The position numbers and the translations under genes were made by a program. A stretch of 64,000 nt of DNA from Anagrus nilaparvatae (lineage: Eukaryota; Arthropoda; Insecta; Hymenoptera; Mymaridae): positions 16,758,001-16,822,000 of the forward strand of contig JAKSXM010000137.1 of NCBI GenBank assembly GCA_022575985.1. Direction: 5' to 3'. Below, one piece after another: positions 14,054 through 26,065 of this stretch. Position 1 is the stretch's first letter; the number at the start of each line of letters is the position of its first letter. The notes below the pieces were generated by a model. It searched no databases and was not told the origin of the DNA. It saw only the letters and a program-made list of their open reading frames with translations.

Positions 14054-15303
14054 ATGGTGGATTCAAATGGAAGAGACCATTGCAAATTAAGTTTTTTGGT
14101 GTGCCAATTACGAATTTCGTAGAACATTTTTCGGAAAATGATCACGTTTCCCACTATAGCCCAATTCAGGTCATTTTTCGCCATTTTTTACATGTTTCGT
14201 ATTCTTGTTATAGAATATCTATTTGTTCAACAAGGGAAAAAAATAGGTTTTGGCTTTCAATGCAGTTGTATGCATGAGTGAGCGTAGCGAACGAGTGCAG
14301 ACAGCATTGAAAGTAAAATTTACTACATTTTTTCCCGTGTTCAACACATAGTTTTTCATTAAAAGCGAAAAAAAGATCGCCCGAAAGTAAGAAAGTAGAT
14401 CTTTTTTGCAGCGTGTAATGAAATAAAGTTTTATGGTGCGTAGATTACGGGAAGATGGGTCATTTTCCGAAAAATGATCACTTTTTCCGCTCTAGACCAT
14501 TTCTGCACATTTTGGCCTTTCTTATTAATGTTCCCAGTATTTGTAACAAGAAAAGATTATCCTAACCTACGGAAATTCGGTTTTCTAGTACGTAGATTAT
14601 GAAAATATTAACCCTCTTAGCAGAAAATCGTCAGTTTTTAAGCCGTAGTCCATTTTAGTGCATTTGGTCATTCTTTTAATGTTTAGAGTACTACAAAGAA
14701 AAAAAATGCCCTAAAATGCCCTAAAATGCCCTAAAATGCCCTAAAATGCTCTAAAATGCCCTAAAATGAGTTACAGTATAAAAACTGACCATTTTTCGGG
14801 AAAAAAACTAATATTCCTGGAAACTACGCACCAAAAACATAATTACCGTTTGTAAGAATAACCTTTTTATTTTTATGTTAACTTGGAACTTTAAAACAAT
14901 AGCTAAAATGACCTAAAATGGGCTATATCGTAAAAACTGACCACTTTCTCGAAAAATAACCAATATTCTCGTAATCTATCCCCCAAAATAAATAATTGCC
15001 GTTGGTTAGGGTACTTTTTATTACTACGGGTACTCAGGAAATTAAAAAAATGCCCTAAATTCTCTAAAATGGAATATATCGGAAAATTTGAACATTTTGC
15101 GGAAGAGTGACCTATATTTCCGTAATCTATGCAACAAAAAACATAATTGCGAGCGGCTAAAACAACTTTATTTTGTAACGTAAACTTGAAACATTGAAAA
15201 AGAGTAAAAAATGACGACGTAAATTGGGCTTTAGCAGGAAACGTGACCATTTTCCGAAAAAAAAAATTAAGTTGCAATGGTCTCTTCCTTTTGAATCCAC
15301 CAT
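14054..15303. mobile_element. foldback element with modular arms
   Basis: Terminal inverted repeats of about 30 bp include GGTGGATTCAAATGGAAGAG on the left, with the reverse complement ending at 15,303. Each arm is built from three to four diverged modules of about 120-190 bp. Each module carries a version of CATTTTCCGAAAAATGA and GTAGATTACG, in one orientation left of centre and the opposite orientation right of it. The centre (14,703-14,768) is a minisatellite. The open frame of 124 codons on the minus strand inside the right arm is a by-product of these modules. The architecture resembles Drosophila Foldback elements in plan only; I claim no homology. No transposase is visible, so it would be non-autonomous. 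Confidence 0.65.
14703..14768 (+). repeat. 10-bp minisatellite (CCTAAAATGC), about 6.5 copies
   Basis: Six to seven head-to-tail copies of a 10-base unit lie at the symmetry centre of the foldback element, one of them with a C-to-T change. Single copies of the same word occur further along the right arm (about 14,895 and 15,050). Confidence 0.9.
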
Positions 15304-17368
15304 ACGCACGTGCCCTATGGGTTTTAGATTACCTGCAATTAAAATAGATTACAATTGATATTTAACATATAAATCTATCACATAAAAAGGAAATTTTGAG
15401 TCTAATTCATCGCCTAATTTAATAAATATTGATTGGACCAAAAATTAGCGATTTATTTTTCAAAAATTTGTAAATTTAAAATATTTAGCTGTTAATTTAC
15501 GGTTATATTAGCTGCTGCCAACTAGATTTACTATTAAGAAGCAAAGGTTAATACAAAGAAATCTGAATAGTTAATTATATAATTATTTTTCTTTTATTCT
15601 TTTATAATTTGAATTGTAATTATGATAATAAACTATTGTTAAAGTATAACTATTGTATTAAGAGATTAACATTTCTTTAAAAGCATGTATTATAACAAAG
15701 ATTTGCAAGCTACAAAAAAAAAATTGCCTCAAATAAAAGATCAATGAAGAAAAAATATGATATAAGAAATATTTGCTTAAAAAAACAGAGATAAATTTTT
15801 TTAAATAATAAAAAAACATAAATTTTACACACACATACCTAAATAAGATAGGGTTTATTATACAAGTTGGTTAAAATATCTAAATAAAAAAAAATTGGTT
15901 ATAATACTGAACTACATTCTTTACTCTTTTATATTTTTTGTTACAAAAAGAAAGATAAATTTTTATTTTTCAAATAATATGCATATTTTTTTTGTTATAC
16001 ATCCATTCAAATCTTTTAAGATAGAATATTAAGAGATGAGAAAAAAAAAAGTTAAATAGAGTTAAGAATTGCTTCATACAAAGAAAAATAAAAAAAAAAA
16101 TATTTTTTTGAAGAAATAAGATGACCGAGGTCCAGGTGCAGATACATAAGGTTAAAGTTATATATGTGGGCGTTTTATTCACTCTAGTTTTCACACACAT
16201 ATATAACCCCTTAAAATGCGGGTGTATTCATTTATATATTATATATCAGATCATTTAAAGATCCACGTGCGAGACATGATGAATATTTTGAAGGAGAGAC
16301 CCGCGTGAGAGAGTTTTTATATGATTTAAAAGATGAATTTTAATGTTTGTTGTTGTTCAACGTCAATAAATGATTCTTTTCTTTTTTTTTTTTGAGCTCA
16401 TTAAAACTCTTTCAAATATGTTTCTAAAGATGATATATTTATATTATTATAAATTTTTATTACCTTTTTTTTTACTATTCTAATGGGTTAGTCATTTATT
16501 CATATTTGATTAGATTAATGCTGGTGTTTTTCACTCTCCACTGTATTTGGGGCCTTTTAAAAATACCCCCTTATGAACATGTCCCATGTTAATATATGAG
16601 TAATAAATCTTAAACTAAACTAGATCTAAAATTATCTAATAAAAAAAAAGGCAGCCGTAATTTTCTTATGGAAATTGGGATTTGGTCAAAATTTTTAGAG
16701 TCATACTAAAGCAACCTTATTTAGAGTTTCTTCTTAAATAATCTTGTCTAAAAAAAAAGATCGTGTTTAAATATCCTGCGTAAAATCTAAAAGATAACTT
16801 TTTCAAAAACCAGAAAATTTTATATTTTAAGGCAGTATCATTAAAGATAAAGAAAAACACGTAATTGCAACATCATCTTTGTTTATCTATTTGTACTTGG
16901 AACTGTAAAAAAAATCGTAATTAGTATAGTAAACTCAAGAAGCTGAAAAAAAAACTTGAAGCGAGTTTTGTTATCTTTATAAGAAGAAAAAATCTAGTCT
17001 CTAATGAAAAAGATTGTAAAAAAAATTTGTTAAAAAGAAATAAAACAAGTATTTTTATTTGAAATGTTAGAATATGTATGTATGGAGAGAGTAATGATAA
17101 TATATTTGCAAGTTACTATGGACCAATGATTCTATACATTTTTATTGTAACAACATTTCATTTTATACGTAATCAGACTATTGAATATTTCCTTATTTGA
17201 TAAAAATCATGAATTATATCATGTTTTCTATATTTTGCTGTATCTATATTAGCTTTGCAGTTGAACTAAAAATATTTTAATTGAGTGTTGGAAATGTAGT
17301 CAATTTTCAAAGAAATGTAATTCTAAAGATGAGATAAATATTTGCCAACTCATTAGCACCGAAATATA
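15304..17368. other. gene-free stretch with one less A/T-rich island
   Basis: No gene is seen. A unique, mixed-composition island lies at about 16,120-16,330. It contains CGTGCGAGACATGATGAATA-type sequence and is not repeated in the window, so it is a candidate conserved or regulatory element. The rest is A/T-rich low-complexity sequence. Confidence 0.4.
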
Positions 17369-17799
17369 CACTGTAAAAAGTAACTTTCTTATAATATTAA
17401 CAAAAAAATTAGAATATTTTCGAAAAATTAGTAAATTTTCGAAAAAATTTTTAAATATCCGAAAAAAACGTATAATTACTAAATTTAGTATATTAACAAA
17501 AAATTCGAGAATTATCGATTTTTTTTTGTGAATTCGCAAGAAAAATTGATAATTTACCATTTTTTTTTCGAAAATTCTCAAAAAATAGTTGTAAATTTCC
17601 AAAAAATAATTGTGAATTTACAACTTTTTTCGTAAAATCAGAAAAAAAAATCGAGTATTCTCGAATTTTTCGATAATATACTAAATTTAGTAAATTTACG
17701 ATTTTTATCGATTATTTACAAAATTGTTTGAAAATTCACTAATTTTTCGAAAAATTTTTTTTTTTTTTTGTAAATCTAAGAAAGTTACTTTTTACAGTG
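17369..17799. mobile_element. TA-flanked palindromic MITE, family M1, copy 1
   Basis: Terminal inverted repeats begin CACTGTAAAAAGTAACTTTC and are flanked on both sides by the dinucleotide TA, the target duplication typical of Tc1/mariner-type elements. The interior is itself a chain of small palindromes around TTTACTAAATTTAGTA and AAATTCGAGAAT. The 100-codon minus-strand open frame across it comes from this low-complexity palindrome and is not a gene. Other copies are at 22,699, 33,057 and about 52,895. Confidence 0.85.
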
Positions 17800-19889
17800 T
17801 AGTCTATGTTAGTAGGAGGACCTGACCTAGATGTTAAAGCACATTTTCAACAAATATTTCCAATATTTTAATTTTAGAGGCATATAAAAATATATTGTTT
17901 ATCCCATAAAGACTAATATTTTAATTAATAAAAACATACAATTTTGTAATTAAAACAACAATTACATAGCATGTAATGCTGGAAATAAAACAATTATTAC
18001 TCAGTAAATTAAAGTAATGTTGAAAATTTAATTAAAAAAAAAACATTAAAAAATTAATAAAAATCTATGCAAACTGTTACATAACCTTAAATTTAATTAA
18101 ATCTAATAATGCAAGAATATTAGCAATAACATCTGTTGATCATAAAGAAAAATTATTTTATTTTTTCAAATTCATTATGCAAGTTGTATCTAATATTGTA
18201 TGCATTCAGGTATAAAAATAAGATTTTACATTAAGAAAAAAAAAATGAAAACTCATCCCTATTTTTTTTAAACAAGAAGGGCGTCATATGGTATTCAATG
18301 AATTTTCTTCAACTATAAGGTAATTACTCATATCTGAAACTATATAAGAAATATAGATAATATTACAACAACAACAACATTTATTTCTTTTACTGAAAAA
18401 TAAAAAAATTTATATCTAATGTCAAAATTTTATGTCGTTGTCGTGTATCACATGTGATTCGTAGTCAAGTTTTCTCTTACTTTTAAGATAGATACATACA
18501 TTCAATTACTTTTATATATATATGTTGTTGCATAGACACAGATGGTTTACGTGAAACATATAGAACTACGTTCAACTTTATTATAAAATAATATTGCAAC
18601 ATATGCTGACTTGTAAGACATTTTATAAAAATTATATTTTTTCTTCATTTTTCCTTTATTTTTTCATTTTTTTTTTTCATCTGTTTACAAGAATTTTTAT
18701 ATATAAAAATTTACATGTTATATATATGTATGTTTGTGAATCAAGTTTGAAAACTTTTTTAAACAAAATTCAAGATTTTAGTTACCCTTTTTATACTTTT
18801 TTCAAAAATTGATGTGAAAAATGTGAAGATAAAATTTTTATAAAAATTGATAAAGTATTCAAATTTTAAAATTTTCAAAAGAAATCAAGAAATTTATTTA
18901 TTTATATTGAAATTACTATATGTTTATAAAAGCAATAAACTCATTTGAAAATCAAAGTGTTTATAAACAAAAATATACACATATAAACTTAAAATATACT
19001 ATCATGATTCTTATTTTAAATTTACTCATAATTTTCTCGAAAGTGAAAAGACCTTTTGAGGGTATAAATAATATAAAGATTCCTGGATAAAATATGCAAT
19101 TTTTAATAATATTTTAAGTTTCTAAAATAATTTTTCATCTAATATGTTCTATAAATATAATATACTTTCGTAAATGGTGATACTTTTTTCTCTTCAAAGT
19201 TATCATTCGTGAATCAATATGTCCTAATTTTATAAAATTACGTATGATTAAAACTTAAGCTTCAATGATTGGCGTTATTTACTATTTTAATCCCAGTTCA
19301 ATGAAATTTTCTTAACTTACTACCCTAAGTGTAAACGAGGTCATGCACATAATTTACTAAAATTTTTTATTAAGTTACAAGTTTCGAGAATAGCCATAAT
19401 AAAAAATAGAACAACTTAATGCATAGATATGTAGATTAATTTTACTTTATTTTTTTATATTTTCAAAAATTTTTTTTGTTCTTGATTCAAGTCACTAATT
19501 TTTATTATTCGAATAATTAGTATTCTTGAACGTAGTCATCGAATAATTAACTTGAATAATTATATATTTTTATTACATTTAAAAAGAAAGAAAAAAAAAG
19601 TGTATATAGGTTCTTTTCGAGTCATTAATTAAGAATATAAAAATTCAAGTTTTAATACCAAATAAGTCTTATAAGAAAGAACCTTAATTACCCATAAAGT
19701 AAGTATATGTATATATTTTTCAGTAGCATTAAAAAAAAGTGGTAATAAAAGTGCAAAGTGTTGACGACGTTACTGAAAAAAAGTATATATATATCATCAG
19801 CATTTTTATTTGAAATCTTAAAAGAAATAAAAGAACAGTATAAATTTATACACAATGTGCATCTACAAATAAAAAAAAAATTTTTTTTT
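17800..19889. other. gene-free A/T-rich stretch
   Basis: No gene or clear repeat is seen. A CAA-type microsatellite lies at about 18,366-18,380. A small, less A/T-rich patch lies at about 18,430-18,480. Short open frames here are leucine/phenylalanine/isoleucine/lysine-rich by-products of A/T composition. Confidence 0.4.
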
Positions 19890-20115
19890 ATTCATCTTGG
19901 TCGCCTCTCGTGTCGAGCAATATCTCTGGTTCCATGCATCAAGGACCTAAATCACAATATATATACACAAGGATGTCCGCGAGCTATATAGGTATATACA
20001 AAAAAAACATAATATAACAATGGACGTCTCTCGCGCATCCATCTTATTAACGGATGTTAATCATGTCTTCAGCGGCGCGTTCAAGATTGCGACCACCTTA
20101 GTAGCAAAAGTATTG
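19890..20115. other. unique, less A/T-rich island, candidate conserved element
   Basis: This stretch is far richer in G and C than its neighbours and is not a repeat within the window. It has two parts, about 19,890-19,985 and 20,020-20,115, separated by A/T-rich sequence. The second part contains a 35-codon plus-strand frame from an ATG near 20,020, and the complementary strand also reads open for a short distance. It could be a conserved non-coding element, a regulatory region or an unrecognised small exon. I cannot decide from one sequence. Confidence 0.35.
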
Positions 20116-20702
20116 TTTGGCTTTTGATAAATAAAAAAAAAAGATAATAAAAAAAAAGAAGTTTTATGTGTAGGTATATATAAAAAATCAGAAAGAAAGA
20201 ATCACCACCCTTTCTTTTTTGTTTTTTTATTTTTCTTGTAATAGGATACTAAACCATATCTCTTTATGTTAATTTTAACCATTCATTATAAAATTATAAG
20301 AATGAATATTTTGAATGATTAGGATAAAGCTTTTTATATGTCTTGTGAGCGTACATAGAATTTCATATATAAATGCAAAATATTTTAAACGGATCTTGTA
20401 TACTAAAAAGATATTAAAAAAATTATAGATTTATATATATGAAAAATAAAAAAAATAACCTTAATACATAAATAAAAAGTATATTTATTAAATATACATT
20501 TGCAAAAATTTTATCATTCATTTTTTATATATACAAAGTTTAACAGCACAATGAATTTATATTCAAATAAATCTGATGAATGGATTTTAATGCAAAAAAT
20601 TTTTGTTGCAGCTGCGTTTATGTTATATATATATAATAAAAACACCCACAATTCAATATTCAAATTAACGCTCTTGCTATATTATATAAATATATACGTA
20701 TT
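20116..20702. other. gene-free A/T-rich stretch
   Basis: A/T-rich sequence with poly-A runs. No gene or repeat was recognised. Confidence 0.4.
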
Positions 20703-20895
20703 AGACTGGCAGTTATTTTAAAAAACCGCTTGGATTTTCGATTACCTAATGAGAAAAGTTGCCAATTACCAAGAAGTAAGATTCTCAAAATTATAGGTGA
20801 TTCAATCAGTCCTAGGTGTTGCTACCAAATATATGGACTCTTAATAATTTAAATAATTTTCCCTATAAGAGCTTTTTAAATTAACTACCAGGTCA
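20703..20895. mobile_element. MITE family M2, copy 1 (decayed right end)
   Basis: The left end reads ACTGGCAGTTATTTTAAAAA followed by CGCTTGGATTTT. It corresponds to the terminal repeat of the better-preserved copy at 32,517-32,760. The right end keeps only the outer AACTACCAGGT. Internal words (GATTACCTAATGAGAAAAG, TGATTCAATCA) also match that copy. There is no coding content. Confidence 0.55.
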
Positions 20896-22698
20896 ATATA
20901 TGCACATTGTATATTATAATATTTCTATATAAAAGTACATATAAAACGTCATTTTTTTGCTTACCGATTTATAAGTAGTCATATGTAGTGTTATATGAGG
21001 ATTTATTTGCAAACTGTAATTTTTTATAAGGTTTTTGATTGGTAGAATTTAATTTTTCGGAATAATATGGACAAATTTTACAATTTCTCCTGGTTGGAGC
21101 AATTAGAAAACTAAAAGCATTACTGTGAAAGAGTAATTAAAGTTTTATATCTACTCGTCTATTCTTGTAAAAAGTGCATTTAAGCCTTTTGTATGAATTT
21201 TGACCTCAATTTTAATTTTTTTAATTTTTTTTTTAATTACTAGAATGACAGAATGTTTTTTTTTTATAACAAAAATGTAAAAACATGCAGAAAGACCAAT
21301 TTAAAATCGTTTAGTTAAAATTAGCAAAATTATTTTGAAATAAATATTAAAATTCCAATCCTGAAGCTTATATTGGCCATATTTCAAGTAAATAAGAAAA
21401 TAGAGAGTTAAACTTTTGCCTTCAAGAGTACTTATAAACAGCAAAAATATTCTAGAAAAAAATAAATCAATAAAACTATTGAGCTTTTTCCAATCCAAAA
21501 GTCAAAAAATCACCCAAGTATGTAAAAATTTAATTTTATTTTAATTTTGCTTTTGTGCTATTAAAAGTATTATTTGTTTTTATTTATGAATAACTGAATG
21601 TAGTATATTTTTTTTGGACTACTTTTAATTTTGATCAAATATTCATATTAGCACTCATACAATATAGTAAACCATGAACAAAATTTTACGAAAAAGAAAA
21701 ACAATTATAAATATAAGGCTGTAATGATTTTAGCACATGTATACGCATACAAATTATGGAACGTGGGCAGAAGTAAAAATATAATTACACATTTATATTC
21801 TTCTTAACTGTAATTATTTAAAAATTTTTTTAATTACGAAAAAAAACCACAAAGTAAAAATTTTAAATATAGGTTAACACCTACGTGAGTTAAAATATGT
21901 GTTAATGAAATGAATTATTAATAAATTAACTTTTTATGGGACAATTTAATTGTTTGATTCATTTAAAAATTATAATTTATAAACGAAAACTTTCAAAAAT
22001 GAGAATAATATTTAAATCAAGCAATATGACTTTAATATCTATCATATATTTAGAGAGAGCTTTTAATTTAGAATTTTGTAAAAAAGTATAAAGAAAATGT
22101 AATAAACTTTTTGTTGAGTTTTATAATATTCAGGGGCTGAAAGATAAAATTTACAAGGGAAAGTGGTAGTTAGATCATTAGTAAGAGTGTCTGGAGAGCG
22201 CAGGAGATTAGCTAGTTCCTAAATTTTTTTTAGCCATGGTGCTTCTGAAATTTTATGTCTTCTTTTTGGCTTTTAATTATGAAATAGGGATTCCAAGGGT
22301 AGAAAATAAATGTAACGCCCTTAAATTATACATAACTTTTCGTAAAAAGGGATGTTTTGCAGATTTAAGTGTGTTGCATTCATTTTTAATCCCTTGTACC
22401 CTTGTAAGAGACTACCAAAAAAACGTATAGTAATTCAGTAGCATTCGGATTGTGGAATTATAGTGATTTAAAAAACTTATAGTAACTCAGGACTTAGAAT
22501 TTTTTGTGATTTTTGCGTAGGGAAAGTTTTTGTTAATCAAAGAGTTTTGTAATATCAGAAAATCCTTGGGATCCAAAAATTTGCGAGCAGCGACCAAAAA
22601 AATCTTTAGTAGAGAAAATCTGGGTAATATTTGAGTAGGTAATATCAACCCCTCAATTACATTTTGATAGGAGTAAACTTAAATTATTGATTAACATA
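20896..22698. other. gene-free stretch
   Basis: A/T-rich sequence. A mildly less A/T-rich patch lies at about 22,130-22,430 and includes a 64-codon open frame from 22,236. That frame has no recognisable domain and no partner exon. No repeat was identified. Confidence 0.35.
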
Positions 22699-22980
22699 CA
22701 CTGCAAAAAGTAACTTTCTTAGATTCTCAAAAAAAATAGAATATTTTCAAAAAATTAGTAATTTTTCGAAAAAAATCGTAAATTTACTAAATTTAGTGTA
22801 TTAACTAAAAATTTGAGTATTTTCAATTTTTTTTGTGAATTCACGAGAAAAATTGATAATTCTCGAATTCGTTATTCATATACTAAATTTAGTAAATTTA
22901 CGATTATTTTCGAAAATTTACTAATTTTTCGAAAATATTCTATTGTTTTTGTGAATCTAAGAAAGTTACTTCTTACAGTG
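22699..22980. mobile_element. TA-flanked palindromic MITE, family M1, copy 2
   Basis: Terminal repeats CACTGCAAAAAGTAACTTTC and its reverse complement (ending CTTACAGTG) are flanked by TA on both sides. It is shorter than copy 1 because part of the palindromic interior is missing. The interior keeps TTTACTAAATTTAGT in both orientations. Confidence 0.85.
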
Positions 22981-25017
22981 TACAAATTATTGTTGATAAA
23001 AAAATTAAAAAACGTATGATGAATTGAATAAAAACTTATAAAATCACTGGTTATACCTACTTACAAAAATACATTAGAAATAATGATGCTTTTAAAATAT
23101 AAATAAAAACTCTATTACTAAGAAAATCAAACATTAAATCCAGATTTAAAATAATGTGTTCCCAAAAATTAATTATTTCCAGGACTTCGAGAATAATATC
23201 CTTTTTTATTGATTAAACCTATTACGATTAAAATTAAAATTTTTTTTAATAAGCTTAAAACAATATTTTAATAAAAACTAATAAAATAAAAAAATAAAAT
23301 TTTAGGTAGTAATATGAAATTATTGAATTTTTAATTGCTAATACTTCAAAGAACTTCAAGAACTCGAATAAAAATTTATGATTTTTCGTTCTTTTTATTA
23401 TTGAAATCTTACAAAATCTATAATTTTATTGCTATGACTTTCACAAAACTTTATATCTTAATAATTAATACTAAAATATAAATCTAAATCTTTTTTTTTA
23501 TTTTTGTAAATTAAATAAAAAAAATAATATTCTTTTTTATCATTAAAATCATAAAATTTATAACTTTAATCTTCATCACGATATACCGTGATCTCCGCAT
23601 CAAAAAAGGTAAAATAAAAAATCGTAATTATATTTTAAATACAAAAAAAAAAAAGTAATAATTTAAATTATTAAAAAAAATTTTATATTAGCAGCCATCA
23701 TAAGGAGATCCAGAAATCTGAAAATTACTGTAATTCGAAACGCTATTTGGTATTATATTAAACTTATATTAAATTTAAAAAAAAAGGTTTTAAATTTAAC
23801 GATCTGGTAAAGGTTAAAAACGGTAGGAGATTTTTATATTTATACAACACATATATAATATTATTAAAGTATATTCGCGAGCTTTTTGTCAGTCGGCAAA
23901 TCTAACAGTAGTCGTGTTTGCAAGGTTATATATATATGATATACATATAAAACAGAACCTGGGTGGTCCATATTACAATCTTCTTTTTTTTTTAAAGAAT
24001 TAATCGAGCGCATCCTGGAATTACCTTGGTATAAATTAGAACAGTGGTTCCAAAAAATATAATCTTTAAAGTGTGTCTCCTTAACGTGTCATCTTCTATC
24101 TATTGTATATTACCAGGATCCTCGTAAAAAAAGTTAAAGGGATGACCATTTCACAAGTATATATGAAAGTCATTTTGTTAGATATATATCGACTATAAAT
24201 TTCTATCCCTTTGTATTTTTATTTATAAAATTCTCCATCAGAGTATTTTTAAGACGATCATAAAAATAAAAAAGCTTTCTAAGGTGCTTTTGATCGAATT
24301 TACACTTTTCTTTGCGGATTTCAAAATATATATATGTATGTATATGTATATATAGGATACGTAAGCCGAGAAGCTAGCTACTATGCTACGTTTTGCTTAA
24401 ATTTTTTATTTTTTTTTCGGTTTATCCTTTTGATATACTTTTTTTATTATCATATTAAAAAATATTATTTTAATCTTTTGAACCTTGAATTAGTATAAAA
24501 ATTTTTGTATAGTCATCTTATATATTATTATGCTTTTATTTTTTTTAATTTTAGATTTCTTTTATTTATGCTAAAAACTTAAAATTTTATATTATAAATA
24601 TGCAATAAATTTCTGTTCTTTCACTTTAAAAGTAGTTTAAAGGTATAAGCTAAATTATTTATGCAAATTTTTTTTTATAAGCTACTGATTTTAATTAAAT
24701 ATTGATTTTAGAAGGATTTTAATTAAAGAAATATGATTTGAAAATATTAAATTTCGATTTACAATTTATATTTATTTAACATAAATATATTATATATTAG
24801 ACAAGAAATTCTTTTAAAATTTTTGTTTTAAAATTAGAGGCTTATAAAAAGATTTTAAATTTTTAGGCTAATATTAGAGGCAAATAATTGTGGCTGATTC
24901 TGTGTTAAATTTTATTTTCAAAAAGTTATTTTATATATACAATTATATATGCAATTTTCAACAAATCCTAATTTCATACTTGAAATAATTCAATTTATCT
25001 TAAAAATTGTATTGATA
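22981..25017. other. gene-free stretch with one less A/T-rich island
   Basis: No gene is seen. A unique, mixed-composition island lies at about 23,870-24,140 and a smaller one at about 24,290-24,400. The rest is poly-A/T-rich sequence. Confidence 0.4.
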
Positions 25018-26065
25018 CTCCAGTCAAAATACGGGGGTCGGGGGTGTACTTACGGTTACGAGATTTACTCTAGTATAGATTTTTTAGGTCGCTAAACACG
25101 AAAATCGGGGTCATTTGGTAAAGAAAATGGGGCTTCACCCTTAAATTTGCAAAAACTACCCCCAAAAGGGTATATTTTTTATATATTCGTGTTCTGAGTT
25201 GATAGATTTGCCTAAGAATTGATTTCTAAGGGTTTTTTGGGTCGCTAATTAAGAATCTCGATGATTTTTTAAGGTAACAATAATATTTCACCCTTAAATT
25301 AGCTAAAACTACCGCCCAAAAGGGGTGTTTTTGCTACTTTTACACTTTTTGCGACCAGATTAGGTACCCAAGGGTTTTTTGGGTCGCTAAAAACGAATTT
25401 CATGAATTTTTTAATGAATAATTAATATATCATCCTTTAATTAGCTAAAACTATCCCTAAAAGGTTTTTACTATTTCTGGATTTTGTACGCCCAGATTAG
25501 GTCCATAGGGTTTTTTGGGTCGTAGATTTTAGGGGTAGTTTTAGCTAATTTAGGGCTGATATATTAATTATTTATAAAAAAATCCATCAAATTCGTTTTC
25601 AGCGACCCAAAAAACTTTATGGACCTAATGTGGGCGTACAAAATGCAGAAATAGCAAAAACGTCAATTTTAGGGGTAATTTTAGCTAATTTAGGGGTGTT
25701 ATATTTATTATTCATAAAAAAATCCATGAAATTCGTTTTCAGCGACCCAAAAAACCCTTATGGACCTAATCTTGTCGCAAAAAGTGCAAAAGTAGCGAAA
25801 ACACCCCTTTTGGGCGGTAGTTTTAGCTAATTTAATGGTGAAATATTAATATTACCTTAAAAAATCATCGAGATTTTTAATTAGCGACCCAAAAAACCCT
25901 TAGAAACCAATTCTTTGACAAATGTATCGACTCAGAACGCGAATACATCAAAACTAACCCCTTTTGTGAGTAGTTTTTGCAAATTTAAGGGTGAAGCCCC
26001 ATTTTCTTTATCAAAAGACTCCGATTTTCGTGTTCAGTACACCCAAACCCGTATTTTGACTGGAG
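25018..26065. mobile_element. TA-flanked foldback element with four modules per arm
   Basis: Terminal inverted repeats CTCCAGTCAAAATACG and its complement are flanked by TA. Nearly the whole 1,048 bp is an imperfect inverted repeat centred near 25,542. Each arm contains about four diverged modules of roughly 140-150 bp, marked by GGGTTTTTTGGGTCGCT-type words near 25,080, 25,229, 25,372 and 25,509. The complementary words lie near 25,600, 25,740, 25,883 and 26,037. Between them the word TTAGCTAAAACTA recurs. The plus-strand open frame at 25,630-25,830 is two modules read through and not a gene. No transposase is visible. Confidence 0.8.

Noticed and set aside
14903..15277. 124-codon minus-strand open frame
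   Set aside because: It lies wholly in the right arm of the modular foldback element at 14,054-15,303. Its sequence is repeated in pieces in the other arm and carries no domain.
17300..17602. 100-codon minus-strand open frame (similar one at 52,897-53,100)
   Set aside because: Both are the palindromic interior of M1 MITEs read through. The phenylalanine/isoleucine/lysine-rich peptides follow from base composition.
22236..22430. 64-codon open frame
   Set aside because: No domain, partner exon or codon pattern supports it, and it is within the range expected by chance in 64 kb.
25630..25830. 66-codon open frame with an internally repeated peptide
   Set aside because: The peptide repeat is simply two modules of the 25-kb foldback element. 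The DNA repeat explains it.
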